Assembly: GCF_000969605.1 (NCBI RefSeq)
Contig: NZ_JZUE01000008.1
Location: 186,001 to 250,000 of the forward strand
Direction of reading: 5' to 3'
Origin: Aquincola tertiaricarbonis
GTDB taxonomy: Bacteria > Pseudomonadota > Gammaproteobacteria > Burkholderiales > Burkholderiaceae_C
DNA: 64,000 nt
Shown here: positions 1-7,225 of the stretch, piece after piece
How the letters are laid out: each line of letters starts with the position of its first letter
Position numbering within the stretch: position 1 is the first letter of the stretch
Program-made: the position numbers and the translations under genes
Notes under the pieces: model-generated
Database searches by the model: none
What the model was told of the DNA's origin: nothing
The model's input: the letters and a program-made list of their open reading frames with translations, nothing else

Positions 1-762
1 CAGCAGGTCGGAATCCGCTACCACCTGACCCGCGGTGAAGAACTGGTTCACCGCCAGCATCACCCGCCGCTGGCGGCCCAGCGCGGCCAGGGCGGCATCG
101 ATCGGACCATGGGCCCGGCCCGACAGGCTCACCGACAGGTGCTGCGCGGCGCAGAAGCCGTCGAGCGTCAATTCGCCCTCCGCCAGCGGATGGCCCACGC
201 GCATCACGCACTGGTATTCGCTCTCGTAGAGCCGCTCGCGGCGCAGCGGTGAGTCCAGCCCCTGGCGCAGGATGGCCATCACGGCGGCGGGGAAGTAGCC
301 GATCGCCACGTCCACTTCGTTGTTCTCAAGCAACTTGCGCGGATCGCGCGTGGTGAGCGGCAGCACCTGCAGGTTGGCCAGCGCGCCCAGCGCCTCCAGC
401 CGGGCCACCATCGGCGGCAGCAGGATCACCGCGGTGGCGTCGGCCATCACCATCAGGAAGTTGGCGGTGTCGGTCCGCGGGTCGAAGCCGGCCGGTGCGA
501 TGGCCTGCTCCAGCTGGGCCAGCGCGGTGCGCACGCTGGGCCACAGCGCCTCTGCCTTGGGCGTGGGCACCACCCCGAAGGCGGTGCGTGTGAGCAGCTC
601 GTCGCCCAGCATCGTGCGCAGCCGCTTCAGCGCATGGCTCACCGCCGATTGCGACAACGACAGGTTCTCCGCCGCACGGGTGAGGTTGCGCTCGTGCATC
701 ACGGCGTCGAACACCCGCAGCAGGTTCAGGTCGAGGTGGCGGAAGTTGACGCTGGCCGGCAT
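1..762 (-). CDS. LysR-family transcriptional regulator, 3' end cut by window edge
   Basis: This is the N-terminal part of a LysR-type regulator. The frame stays open to the left edge, so the C-terminus lies outside the window. The protein begins MPASVNFRHLDLNLLRVFD and carries the typical winged helix-turn-helix at about residues 8-65 (AAENLSLSQSAVSHALKRLR), then a substrate-binding domain of the PBP2 type. The wording of the helix-turn-helix resembles the NodD/SyrM-like subgroup. ATG at 762 is chosen because it places the helix-turn-helix at the usual distance; ATGs at 767 and 776 are in other frames. It is transcribed away from two small genes that begin at 870, and a 12-bp palindrome lies between them, so it probably regulates itself and those genes. 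The ligand is unknown. Confidence 0.9.
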   Translation of the reverse strand, partial: MPASVNFRHLDLNLLRVFDAVMHERNLTRAAENLSLSQSAVSHALKRLRTMLGDELLTRTAFGVVPTPKAEALWPSVRTALAQLEQAIAPAGFDPRTDTANFLMVMADATAVILLPPMVARLEALGALANLQVLPLTTRDPRKLLENNEVDVAIGYFPAAVMAILRQGLDSPLRRERLYESEYQCVMRVGHPLAEGELTLDGFCAAQHLSVSLSGRAHGPIDAALAALGRQRRVMLAVNQFFTAGQVVADSDLL

Positions 763-791
763 GTCATGAACGCCATGAATATCTCATGTGC

Positions 792-803
792 AGCGAATTC
801 GCT
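792..803. promoter_or_regulatory. 12-bp palindrome in divergent LysR/small-gene promoter region
   Basis: AGCGAATTCGCT is a perfect palindrome in the 107-bp gap between the LysR gene and the divergent small genes. The surrounding stretch is AT-richer than its neighbours, as expected of a promoter. It is a candidate operator for the adjacent LysR protein. This is inference from position and symmetry only. Confidence 0.35.
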
Positions 804-869
804 TTAGAAAGGCTAGGGTAAACCCGATACTACGTACATCCCACAGACATGAGCCCTAAAGGAGCCGCT

Positions 870-1088
870 ATGTCCCACACCACTGCCACCCTGCCCCTGA
901 AGCCCGCCGCCCCGGCCAAGGCACCCGTCGGTGCATGGCTGCGCAAGGCCGGTGCGGGTGTCTGGAAGGCGCTTGAAGGCGCTGGCCAGCGCCGCGCCGA
1001 AGCCGAGCTGGCCCAGTTTGCCGCACTTCACGCCAGCCAGTTCCCCGAGCTCGCCTCGTTCGCGCGCAAGAACAAGCGCGCCGGCTGA
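870..1088 (+). CDS. small basic protein of unknown function
   Basis: A 72-residue protein with start ATG at 870, preceded at good spacing by AAAGGAG. That Shine-Dalgarno sequence overlaps a possible earlier in-frame ATG at 849, so 870 is preferred. The protein has an Ala/Pro/Lys-rich N-terminus and a predicted helical C-terminal half (QRRAEAELAQFAALHASQFP). No signal peptide or membrane segment is seen. The gene is first of two small genes divergent from a LysR gene, with a hairpin after the second. I do not recognise the family. The ribosome binding site and the ordered two-gene arrangement support it being real. Confidence 0.65.
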   Translation: MSHTTATLPLKPAAPAKAPVGAWLRKAGAGVWKALEGAGQRRAEAELAQFAALHASQFPELASFARKNKRAG

Positions 1089-1153
1089 GCCGCCGATCAC
1101 CCCTTATTCCACCCGCCGCTGCCCATCCGGCAGCGCGACTTGAAGGAAACACC

Positions 1154-1396
1154 ATGAGCACGACCAGCAATGTCTTCATCCCCCGCTACCAAGCCACGCC
1201 GCGTGGCGCCAAGCTGGTGGGCCTGATCGTCAGCACGTTCACCAACATCGCCGACCGTCGCCGCGCCGCCAAGCTGGCCGCCACCAAGTCGGTGGAAGCC
1301 GAGGAAGTGCGCCGCTACGCCCGTGGCGTCGCGCGCCACGATCCGGGCTTTGCGGCCGACCTGTTCGCCGCTGCCGACCGCCACACCGGCAACTGA
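1154..1396 (+). CDS. small protein of unknown function
   Basis: An 80-residue protein beginning MSTTSNVFIPRYQATPRGAK. AAGGAA lies a few bases upstream of ATG 1154. The sequence is rich in Arg and Ala, with a probable amphipathic helix in the second half (EAEEVRRYARGVARHDPGFA). It has no clear transmembrane segment. It follows the 72-residue gene by 65 nt and is followed within 10 nt by a strong hairpin, so the two are probably co-transcribed. The function is unknown. Both small proteins end in a helical segment, but I cannot show that they are related. Confidence 0.65.
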   Translation: MSTTSNVFIPRYQATPRGAKLVGLIVSTFTNIADRRRAAKLAATKSVEAEEVRRYARGVARHDPGFAADLFAAADRHTGN

Positions 1397-1404
1397 TCGG
1401 GCTT

Positions 1405-1438
1405 CGGGCATCATCGGGTCCATCACCCGAGATGCCCG
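1405..1438 (+). terminator. strong hairpin after the two-gene small operon
   Basis: CGGGCATC pairs perfectly with GATGCCCG. After a one-base bulge, TCGGGT pairs with ACCCGA around a CCATC loop. Only a weak T-rich tail follows (GTTCCT), so it is a probable but imperfect intrinsic terminator separating the small genes from the ABC operon at 1512. Confidence 0.6.
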
Positions 1439-1511
1439 GTTCCTGATTGCACCTGCCGTACCGCACCGCTTCGATCGATAGCATCCGCAGGCCCACCGCA
1501 AGGGGGCATGC

Positions 1512-2471
1512 ATGACGCTGTTCCTGGCCCGCTGCCTAGCGGTGCTGGCCTTGACGCTGCTGCTGGCGTCGATGGCCGTCTTTGCGGTACTGGAGCTGTT
1601 GCCGGGCAATGCCGCGCAGCTCATGCTGGGCGCCACCGCCACGCCGGAGGCGCTGGCCGCGCTGGAAAGCCGCCTCGGGCTCAACCAGCCCGCCGCCACC
1701 CGCTATGCGCACTGGGCGCTCGGCCTGCTGCAGGGCCGCACCGGCATCAGCCACTTCTACGACACCCCCTCGTCCGAACTCATCGCCGAACGGCTGGCCG
1801 TGAGCCTGCCGCTGGCCGTCATCGCGATGGCCATCACCACCGTGGTGGCGCTGGGCGTGGGCGTGTATGCCGCCTCCCGCCACCGCCGGCTGGGCGACGT
1901 CGGCGTGATGGCCGTCAGCCAGCTCGGGCTGTCGATTCCCAATTTCTGGCTCGCGATCCTGCTGATCCTGCTTTTCGCGGTGAAGCTGCAGTGGGTCGGC
2001 GCGGGCGGCTTCCCCGGCTGGCGTGAGGAAGACGGCGGCGGCCTGGGTCCCGGCCTGGCCGCGCTGCTGCTGCCGGCCATCGCGCTGGCCGCGGTGCAGG
2101 CCGCGATCCTGGCGCGCGTCACCCGCTCGGCGGTGCTGGAAGCGCTGGGTGAGGACTACGTGCGCACCGCGCGCGCCAAGGGCCTGAGCCGGCGCGCCGT
2201 GCTGTGGCGCCACGTGCTGCGCAACGCGATGATCCCAGTGCTGACCGTGATGGGCCTGCAGTTCGCCAACCTGCTCACCGGCACCATCGTGGTGGAGAAC
2301 GTGTTCGTGCTGCCCGGCATCGGCCGGCTGGTGTTCCAGGCCATCGCCAACCGCGACCTGCCGCTGGTGCGCGACGTGGTGATGCTGCTGGCCGCGGCGG
2401 TGGTGCTGGTCAACTTCGTGGTCGACCTGCTGTATGCGCTGGTCGATCCGCGGCTGAGGGCGCCGGCATGA
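1512..2471 (+). CDS. peptide/nickel-type ABC transporter permease (DppB-like)
   Basis: A 319-residue inner-membrane permease of the DppB/OppB family with about six hydrophobic segments, starting with a helix at residues 5-25. The family's cytoplasmic EAA-type loop is visible (EDYVRTARAKGLSRRAVLWRH), which contacts the ATPase subunits. ATG 1512 is preceded by AGGGGG. The last bases overlap the next permease gene by ATGA, giving translational coupling. It opens a tightly packed operon (1512-10369) with a second permease, two ATPases, a binding protein and an amidase. The likely substrate is a peptide or amide-containing compound, judged only by family and the amidase neighbour. Confidence 0.95.
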   Translation: MTLFLARCLAVLALTLLLASMAVFAVLELLPGNAAQLMLGATATPEALAALESRLGLNQPAATRYAHWALGLLQGRTGISHFYDTPSSELIAERLAVSLPLAVIAMAITTVVALGVGVYAASRHRRLGDVGVMAVSQLGLSIPNFWLAILLILLFAVKLQWVGAGGFPGWREEDGGGLGPGLAALLLPAIALAAVQAAILARVTRSAVLEALGEDYVRTARAKGLSRRAVLWRHVLRNAMIPVLTVMGLQFANLLTGTIVVENVFVLPGIGRLVFQAIANRDLPLVRDVVMLLAAAVVLVNFVVDLLYALVDPRLRAPA

Positions 2472-3307
2472 GCGGCGGCTTTGCATCCCGCGCACTGCGC
2501 CACCCCAGCTTCCTGGCCGGCGGCGTGCTGGCGCTGCTGCTGGTGCTGTGCGCCGTCGGCTCGCTGTGGTGGTCGCCGTATCCACCGGCCGACATCGACA
2601 TCCCCAACAAGCTGGCGCCGCCCAGCGCCGCGCACTGGCTGGGCACCGACAGCCTGGGGCGCGACATCGCCTCGCAGCTGTGGGTGGGCTCGCAGAACAG
2701 CATCGTGGTGGGCGTGGTGGCGGTGGGCATCGGCCTGCTGGTGGGCACGCTGCTGGGGGCGCTGGCTGCCGCCCGCCCGGGGTGGATCGATGAAGCGGTG
2801 ATGCGCTTCGCCGACTTCAGCTTTGCCTTCCCGGCGCTGCTGTCGGCCATCATGCTCACGGCCATCTACGGGCCGGGGCTGCTCACCAGCATCGTGGCCA
2901 TCGGCCTGTTCAACATCCCGGTGTTCGCGCGCATCACCCGCGGCGCTGCGCGCAGCGTGTGGACCCGCGACTACGTGCTGGCCGCGCGGGCGGCCGGCAA
3001 GGGCCGCTGGCGCATCACGCTGCACCATGTGCTGCCCAACATCGCCAGCGTGCTGATCGTGCAGGCCACGGTGCAGTTCGCCATCGCCATCCTGGCCGAG
3101 GCGGCGCTGAGCTACCTGGGCCTGGGCACCCAGCCGCCGCAGCCCAGCTGGGGCCGCATGCTCAACGAGGCGCAGACGCAGATGTTCCAGGCGCCGATGC
3201 TGGCCGTGTACCCCGGCGCGGCCATCGCGCTCGCGGTGCTGGGCCTGAACCTGCTGGGCGACGGCCTGCGCGATCTGCTCGATCCGCGGCTGGCGCGCAG
3301 CCGCTGA
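2468..3307 (+). CDS. peptide/nickel-type ABC transporter permease (DppC-like)
   Basis: A 279-residue second permease of the DppC/OppC family. It has an N-terminal membrane helix at about residues 15-33, the typical periplasmic stretch LGTDSLGRDIASQL, and a C-terminal block of membrane helices. The EAA loop appears as RDYVLAARAAGKGRWRITLHH. ATG 2468 overlaps the stop codon of the preceding permease (ATGA), which fixes the start. It should pair with the DppB-like subunit as a heterodimeric channel. The next gene, 15 nt downstream, is a CYTH protein that normally has no place in such operons. Confidence 0.95.
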   Translation: MSGGFASRALRHPSFLAGGVLALLLVLCAVGSLWWSPYPPADIDIPNKLAPPSAAHWLGTDSLGRDIASQLWVGSQNSIVVGVVAVGIGLLVGTLLGALAAARPGWIDEAVMRFADFSFAFPALLSAIMLTAIYGPGLLTSIVAIGLFNIPVFARITRGAARSVWTRDYVLAARAAGKGRWRITLHHVLPNIASVLIVQATVQFAIAILAEAALSYLGLGTQPPQPSWGRMLNEAQTQMFQAPMLAVYPGAAIALAVLGLNLLGDGLRDLLDPRLARSR

Positions 3308-3322
3308 ACCGTCACCGACGAC

Positions 3323-3835
3323 ATGGCACGCAACATCGAGATCAAGGCCCGCATCGACAGCGTGCAGGCGCTGCTGCCGGTGGCCGCCGCACTGGCGGAC
3401 GCGCCCGAGCCGGTGGTCATCCGGCAGGACGACACCTTCTTCACCTGCACCCACGGCCGCCTGAAGCTGCGGCAGTTCGATGAGCAGCGGGGCGAATTGA
3501 TCCACTACCACCGGCCGGATGCCGAGGGCCCCAAGCTGTCGGACTACCTGGTGGTGCCCACCGACCAGCCCGCGCTGCTGCGCGATGCGCTGGCCCGCGC
3601 CTGGGGTACCGCCGGCCGCGTGAGGAAGCAGCGCCTGCTGCTGATGGCCGGCGCCACCCGCATCCACCTCGACGTGGTGGAAGGCCTGGGCCACTTCCTG
3701 GAGCTGGAGGTGGTGCTGCGCGACGAGCAGACCGAGGCCGAGGGCGAGGCCATCGCCCAGCGCCTGCTGCAGCAGCTGGGCATCGGCCCGCAGCAGTGGC
3801 TGAGCGGTGCCTACGTGGACCTGCTGGGCGCATGA
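3323..3835 (+). CDS. CYTH-domain protein (class IV adenylate cyclase/thiamine-triphosphatase-like)
   Basis: A 170-residue single-domain CYTH protein. Members of this fold act on triphosphates or other phosphorylated compounds within an eight-stranded tunnel. The N-terminal signature is NIEIKAR rather than strict ExExK, a variant I recall from CyaB-like proteins. Charged strand residues follow (RLKLRQF, KQRLLLMAG, IHLDVVEGLG, FLELEVVLRD). The start is ATG 3323. The stop overlaps the ATG of the downstream ABC ATPase gene (ATGA), so it is truly part of the transporter operon. Substrate is unknown; adenylate cyclase activity should not be assumed. The placement between permease and ATPase genes is unusual. 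Confidence 0.85.
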   Translation: MARNIEIKARIDSVQALLPVAAALADAPEPVVIRQDDTFFTCTHGRLKLRQFDEQRGELIHYHRPDAEGPKLSDYLVVPTDQPALLRDALARAWGTAGRVRKQRLLLMAGATRIHLDVVEGLGHFLELEVVLRDEQTEAEGEAIAQRLLQQLGIGPQQWLSGAYVDLLGA

Positions 3836-4836
3836 CCGCATCCACGCCGCCGCCGCTGCTGGACGTGCGCGACCTGCGCATCACGCTGGCCACGGCGCAT
3901 GGGCCGGTGGATGCGGTGCGTGACGTGAGCTTCACGCTGGCGCGCGGTGAAACGCTGGGGCTGATCGGGGAATCGGGCAGCGGCAAGTCCATCACCGCGC
4001 TGGCCTTGATGGGCCTGCTGCCCGAGCGTGCCCGCGTGCAGGGCCAGGTGCTGCTGGAAGGGCAGGACCTGGCCACGCTGGACGACGCCGCGCTGTGCCG
4101 CGTGCGCGGTGCGCGCATCGGCATGGTGTTCCAGGAGCCGATGACGGCGCTGAACCCGCTGCACACCATCGGCCGCCAGATCGCGGAGCCGCTGCGGCTG
4201 CACAAGGGCCTGGGCGCGGCCGCCGCGCGGGCCGAGGCGCTGCGGCTGATGGAGCGGGTGCAGCTGCCGCAGGCGGCGCGCCGGCTGGATGCCTATCCGC
4301 ACCAGCTCTCGGGCGGGCAGCGGCAGCGGGTGGTCATCGCCATCGCGCTGGCCTGCGGGCCGCAGCTGCTGATCGCCGATGAACCCACCACCGCGCTCGA
4401 CGCCACCATCCAGCGCGAGGTGCTGTCGCTGATCGCCGGCCTGGTGGCCGAGGATGGCATGGGCCTGCTGCTCATCAGCCACGACCTCGGCGTGATGGCC
4501 GCCAGCGTGCAGCGCCTGATGGTGATGTACGGCGGCACGGTGGTGGAGCAGGGCCCGGCCGAGGCGCTGTTCCTTCACCGCGCGCACCCCTACACCCGCG
4601 GCCTGTTCGAGGCGCGGCCGCGGCTGGGCCTGCGCAACGGCGCCGAGCGCCGCACGCTGCGCCTGCCGGCGCTGCCGGGCCGCGTGCCCGAGCTGCACCT
4701 GCTGCCGCCGGGCTGCCCCTTCAACGACCGCTGCGCCTGGGCCATCGACGACTGCCGGCAGGCGCTGCCGCCGCGGTTGGCGGTGGCGCCCGGCCATGAC
4801 GCGCGCTGCATCCGGCTGCACGAGGTGAACGCATGA
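3832..4836 (+). CDS. ABC transporter ATP-binding protein (DppD-like)
   Basis: A 334-residue ATPase of the oligopeptide/dipeptide transporter class. Visible motifs are Walker A GESGSGKS (about residue 46), Q-loop VFQEPMTALNP, signature LSGGQRQRV, Walker B LLIADEPTTALD and H-loop LISHD. The C-terminal oligopeptide-transporter extension carries the cysteine-bearing GCPFNDRCAWA motif typical of DppD/OppD. ATG 3832 overlaps the CYTH stop and the stop overlaps the next ATPase start, so the subunits are translationally coupled. It energises import through the two permeases. Confidence 0.95.
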   Translation: MTASTPPPLLDVRDLRITLATAHGPVDAVRDVSFTLARGETLGLIGESGSGKSITALALMGLLPERARVQGQVLLEGQDLATLDDAALCRVRGARIGMVFQEPMTALNPLHTIGRQIAEPLRLHKGLGAAAARAEALRLMERVQLPQAARRLDAYPHQLSGGQRQRVVIAIALACGPQLLIADEPTTALDATIQREVLSLIAGLVAEDGMGLLLISHDLGVMAASVQRLMVMYGGTVVEQGPAEALFLHRAHPYTRGLFEARPRLGLRNGAERRTLRLPALPGRVPELHLLPPGCPFNDRCAWAIDDCRQALPPRLAVAPGHDARCIRLHEVNA

Positions 4837-5609
4837 CGCTGCTGGACGTGCGCCACCTGTCGCGCCAGTACCGGCTGCCGCGTGAGCGGCTGCTGCAGCC
4901 GCCGCCGGTGCTGCAGGCCTTGAGCGACGTGAGCTTCACGCTGGAAGCCGGCCGCACGCTGGGCATCGTGGGCGAGAGCGGTTGCGGCAAGAGCACGCTG
5001 GCCCGGCTGGTGATGGCGCTGGATGTGCCCAGCAGCGGCCAGGTCCTGCTGGAAGGGCAGGATCTGCATGCCCTGCCGCCGGCCGAACTGCAGCGGCAAC
5101 GACGCCACTTCCAGATGGTCTTCCAGGACCCCTACGGTTCGCTCGACCCACGCCACACCATCGCCCGCATCGTGGGCGAGCCGCTGGAAGCCATGCCCGA
5201 GGTGACTCGCGCCGAACGCCTGCAGCGCAGCACCGAGGTGCTCGACGCGGTGGGCCTGCGCGCGGCCGACCTGCACAAGTACCCGCACGAGTTCAGCGGC
5301 GGCCAGCGGCAGCGCATCGCCATCGCGCGGGCGCTGGTCACGCGGCCGCGGCTGATCGTGGCCGACGAGCCGGTGAGTGCGCTGGACGTCTCGGTGCAGG
5401 CCCAGGTGCTCAACCTGATGCAGGACCTGCAGCAGCAGTACGGCATGGCCTACCTGTTCATCAGCCACGACCTGGCGGTGGTGGACCTGGTGTGCGACGA
5501 GGTCATCGTGCTGCAGCAGGGCCGCATCGTGGAGCAGGGCCCGCCCGACCTGCTGTTCACGCGGCCCAGCCATCCGTACACGCAGCAGCTGCTGGCCTCC
5601 GTGGCCTGA
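4833..5609 (+). CDS. ABC transporter ATP-binding protein (DppF-like)
   Basis: A 258-residue second ATPase. Walker A is GESGCGKS, the Q-loop is VFQDPYGSLDPRHT, the signature is FSGGQRQRI, Walker B is LIVADEPVSALD and the switch is FISHD. It is shorter than DppF/OppF proteins that keep the full C-terminal cysteine extension; here the protein ends soon after TRPSHPYTQQLL. It overlaps the preceding gene by ATGA. A gap of 113 nt separates it from the binding-protein gene, the largest break in the operon, and I see no terminator in it. Confidence 0.95.
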   Translation: MTLLDVRHLSRQYRLPRERLLQPPPVLQALSDVSFTLEAGRTLGIVGESGCGKSTLARLVMALDVPSSGQVLLEGQDLHALPPAELQRQRRHFQMVFQDPYGSLDPRHTIARIVGEPLEAMPEVTRAERLQRSTEVLDAVGLRAADLHKYPHEFSGGQRQRIAIARALVTRPRLIVADEPVSALDVSVQAQVLNLMQDLQQQYGMAYLFISHDLAVVDLVCDEVIVLQQGRIVEQGPPDLLFTRPSHPYTQQLLASVA

Positions 5610-5722
5610 GCGCGCACCTGCGCCAAGTGCCCAGGAAGTCGCGGTTCGCGGCGCTGTGGCAGCATGGGGCCCGTGTGGCCGGCCACCGCCGGCGTGTTTC
5701 GATCCCCGGAAGGAACAGCGAC

Positions 5723-7225
5723 ATGACAGGAGTACACCGGCGCCATGTACTGGCACTGGCCGCGGCCGCCACCATGCTGGCCGCGCCCCAGGTGTCGATG
5801 GCGCAGGCGGGCAAGGCCGCGGTCACCATCGGCCTGGTGCTGGAGCCCGCGCCCGGCCTGGACCCCACCACGGCCGCGGCCGCCGCCATCGGCGAGGTGG
5901 TGCACTACAACGTGCTGGAAGGCCTGACCAAGATCAACGCCGACGGCACGGTGACGCCGCTGCTGGCCGAGTCGTGGAGCATGGACCCGGACGGCAAGAG
6001 CTACACCTTCAAGCTCAGGCAGGGCGTGAAGTTCCATGACGGCGAGGCCTTCGACAGCAGCGACGTGAAGTTCAGCTTCGAGCGCGCCAAGGCCGAGGGC
6101 TCCACCAACAAGGCCAAGAAGACGGTCTTCGACAACATCAGCTCGATCAGCACGCCGGATGCGGCCACCGTCATCCTCACGCTGGCCAAGCCCGACGGCA
6201 ACTTCCCGTTCCGCATGGGCGAGAACACCGCGGTGATCCTCGACCCCAAGAGCGCGGCCGGCACCGCCACCAAGCCCATCGGCACCGGGCCCTACCGGTT
6301 CGACGACTGGCGCAAGGGCAGCGCCATCATCCTGTCGCGCTGGGAGGGCTACCGCGACGCCAAGGCCGCGCCGATCAAGCGCGCCACCTTCCGCATCATC
6401 AGCGACCCGGCCGCGCAGGTGGCCGCGCTGCTGGCGGGCGACGTGGATACCTTCCCGCGCGGCATCGGCAACCAGGCCGTCAAGCAGATGCAGGCCGACC
6501 CGCGCTTCGCGGTGGTGCTGGGCAGCACTGCGGGCAAGGGCATCCTCGCGATCAACAACCGCAAGAAGCCCTTCGACGACGTGCGCGTGCGCCGCGCGCT
6601 GATGCATGCCATCGACCGCAAGGCCTTCATCGACGGCGTGCTGGAAGGCTACGGCGTGCCCATCGGCAGCCACTTCGCGCCCACCGATGCGGGTTACGTC
6701 GACCTGACCGGCCAGTACCCGTTCGACCCCGAGAAGGCCAAGGCGCTGCTGAAGGAAGCCGGCGTGGCCACGCCGCTGAACGTGACCTTGACGCTGCCGC
6801 CGCCGCCCTACGCACGCAAGGGCGGCGAGGTGGTGGCCGCGATGCTGGCCAAGGTGGGCGTGGTGGCCAGGATCGAGAACGTGGAGTGGGCCCAGTGGCT
6901 GGGCGGCACCTTCAAGGGCAACTTCGACCTGAGCATCATCAACCACGTCGAGCCGCTGGACTACCTGCAGTACACCAATCCGCAGTACTACTGGGGCTAC
7001 GACAGCGCCGCCTTCCGCGACCTGGCCAGCAAGCATGCGTCCACCACCAACGCGAAGGAGCGGCAGAAACTGTTCGGCGACCTGCAGCGCCAGCTCGCCA
7101 CCGATGCGGTGAACGCGTACATCTTCAATCCGCAGAACGTGGCCATCTCCAAGAAGGCGCTGAAGGGCGTGTGGCCCCACTCGCCCATCTTCGCCAACGA
7201 CCTGTCGACCTGGCGGTGGCAATGA
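5723..7225 (+). CDS. peptide-type ABC transporter periplasmic substrate-binding protein
   Basis: A 500-residue SBP_bac_5 family protein. It has a signal peptide (RRHVLALAAAATMLAAPQVSMAQA, cleavage after about residue 28) with Arg-Arg at its start, so Tat export is possible but Sec is equally likely. Family landmarks are VLEGLTKINADGTVTPLLAE, the YTFKLRQGVKFHDG block and VRRALMHAIDRKAF. The start ATG 5723 has GGAAGGA upstream. The stop overlaps the amidase ATG (ATGA). It delivers substrate to the permeases encoded upstream. Coupling to an amidase suggests amides or short peptides, which is inference. Confidence 0.93.
   Translation: MTGVHRRHVLALAAAATMLAAPQVSMAQAGKAAVTIGLVLEPAPGLDPTTAAAAAIGEVVHYNVLEGLTKINADGTVTPLLAESWSMDPDGKSYTFKLRQGVKFHDGEAFDSSDVKFSFERAKAEGSTNKAKKTVFDNISSISTPDAATVILTLAKPDGNFPFRMGENTAVILDPKSAAGTATKPIGTGPYRFDDWRKGSAIILSRWEGYRDAKAAPIKRATFRIISDPAAQVAALLAGDVDTFPRGIGNQAVKQMQADPRFAVVLGSTAGKGILAINNRKKPFDDVRVRRALMHAIDRKAFIDGVLEGYGVPIGSHFAPTDAGYVDLTGQYPFDPEKAKALLKEAGVATPLNVTLTLPPPPYARKGGEVVAAMLAKVGVVARIENVEWAQWLGGTFKGNFDLSIINHVEPLDYLQYTNPQYYWGYDSAAFRDLASKHASTTNAKERQKLFGDLQRQLATDAVNAYIFNPQNVAISKKALKGVWPHSPIFANDLSTWRWQ

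Noticed and set aside
3323-3835. Calling the CYTH protein an adenylate cyclase
   Set aside because: The fold covers triphosphatases and other enzymes and no residue set here singles out cyclase activity.
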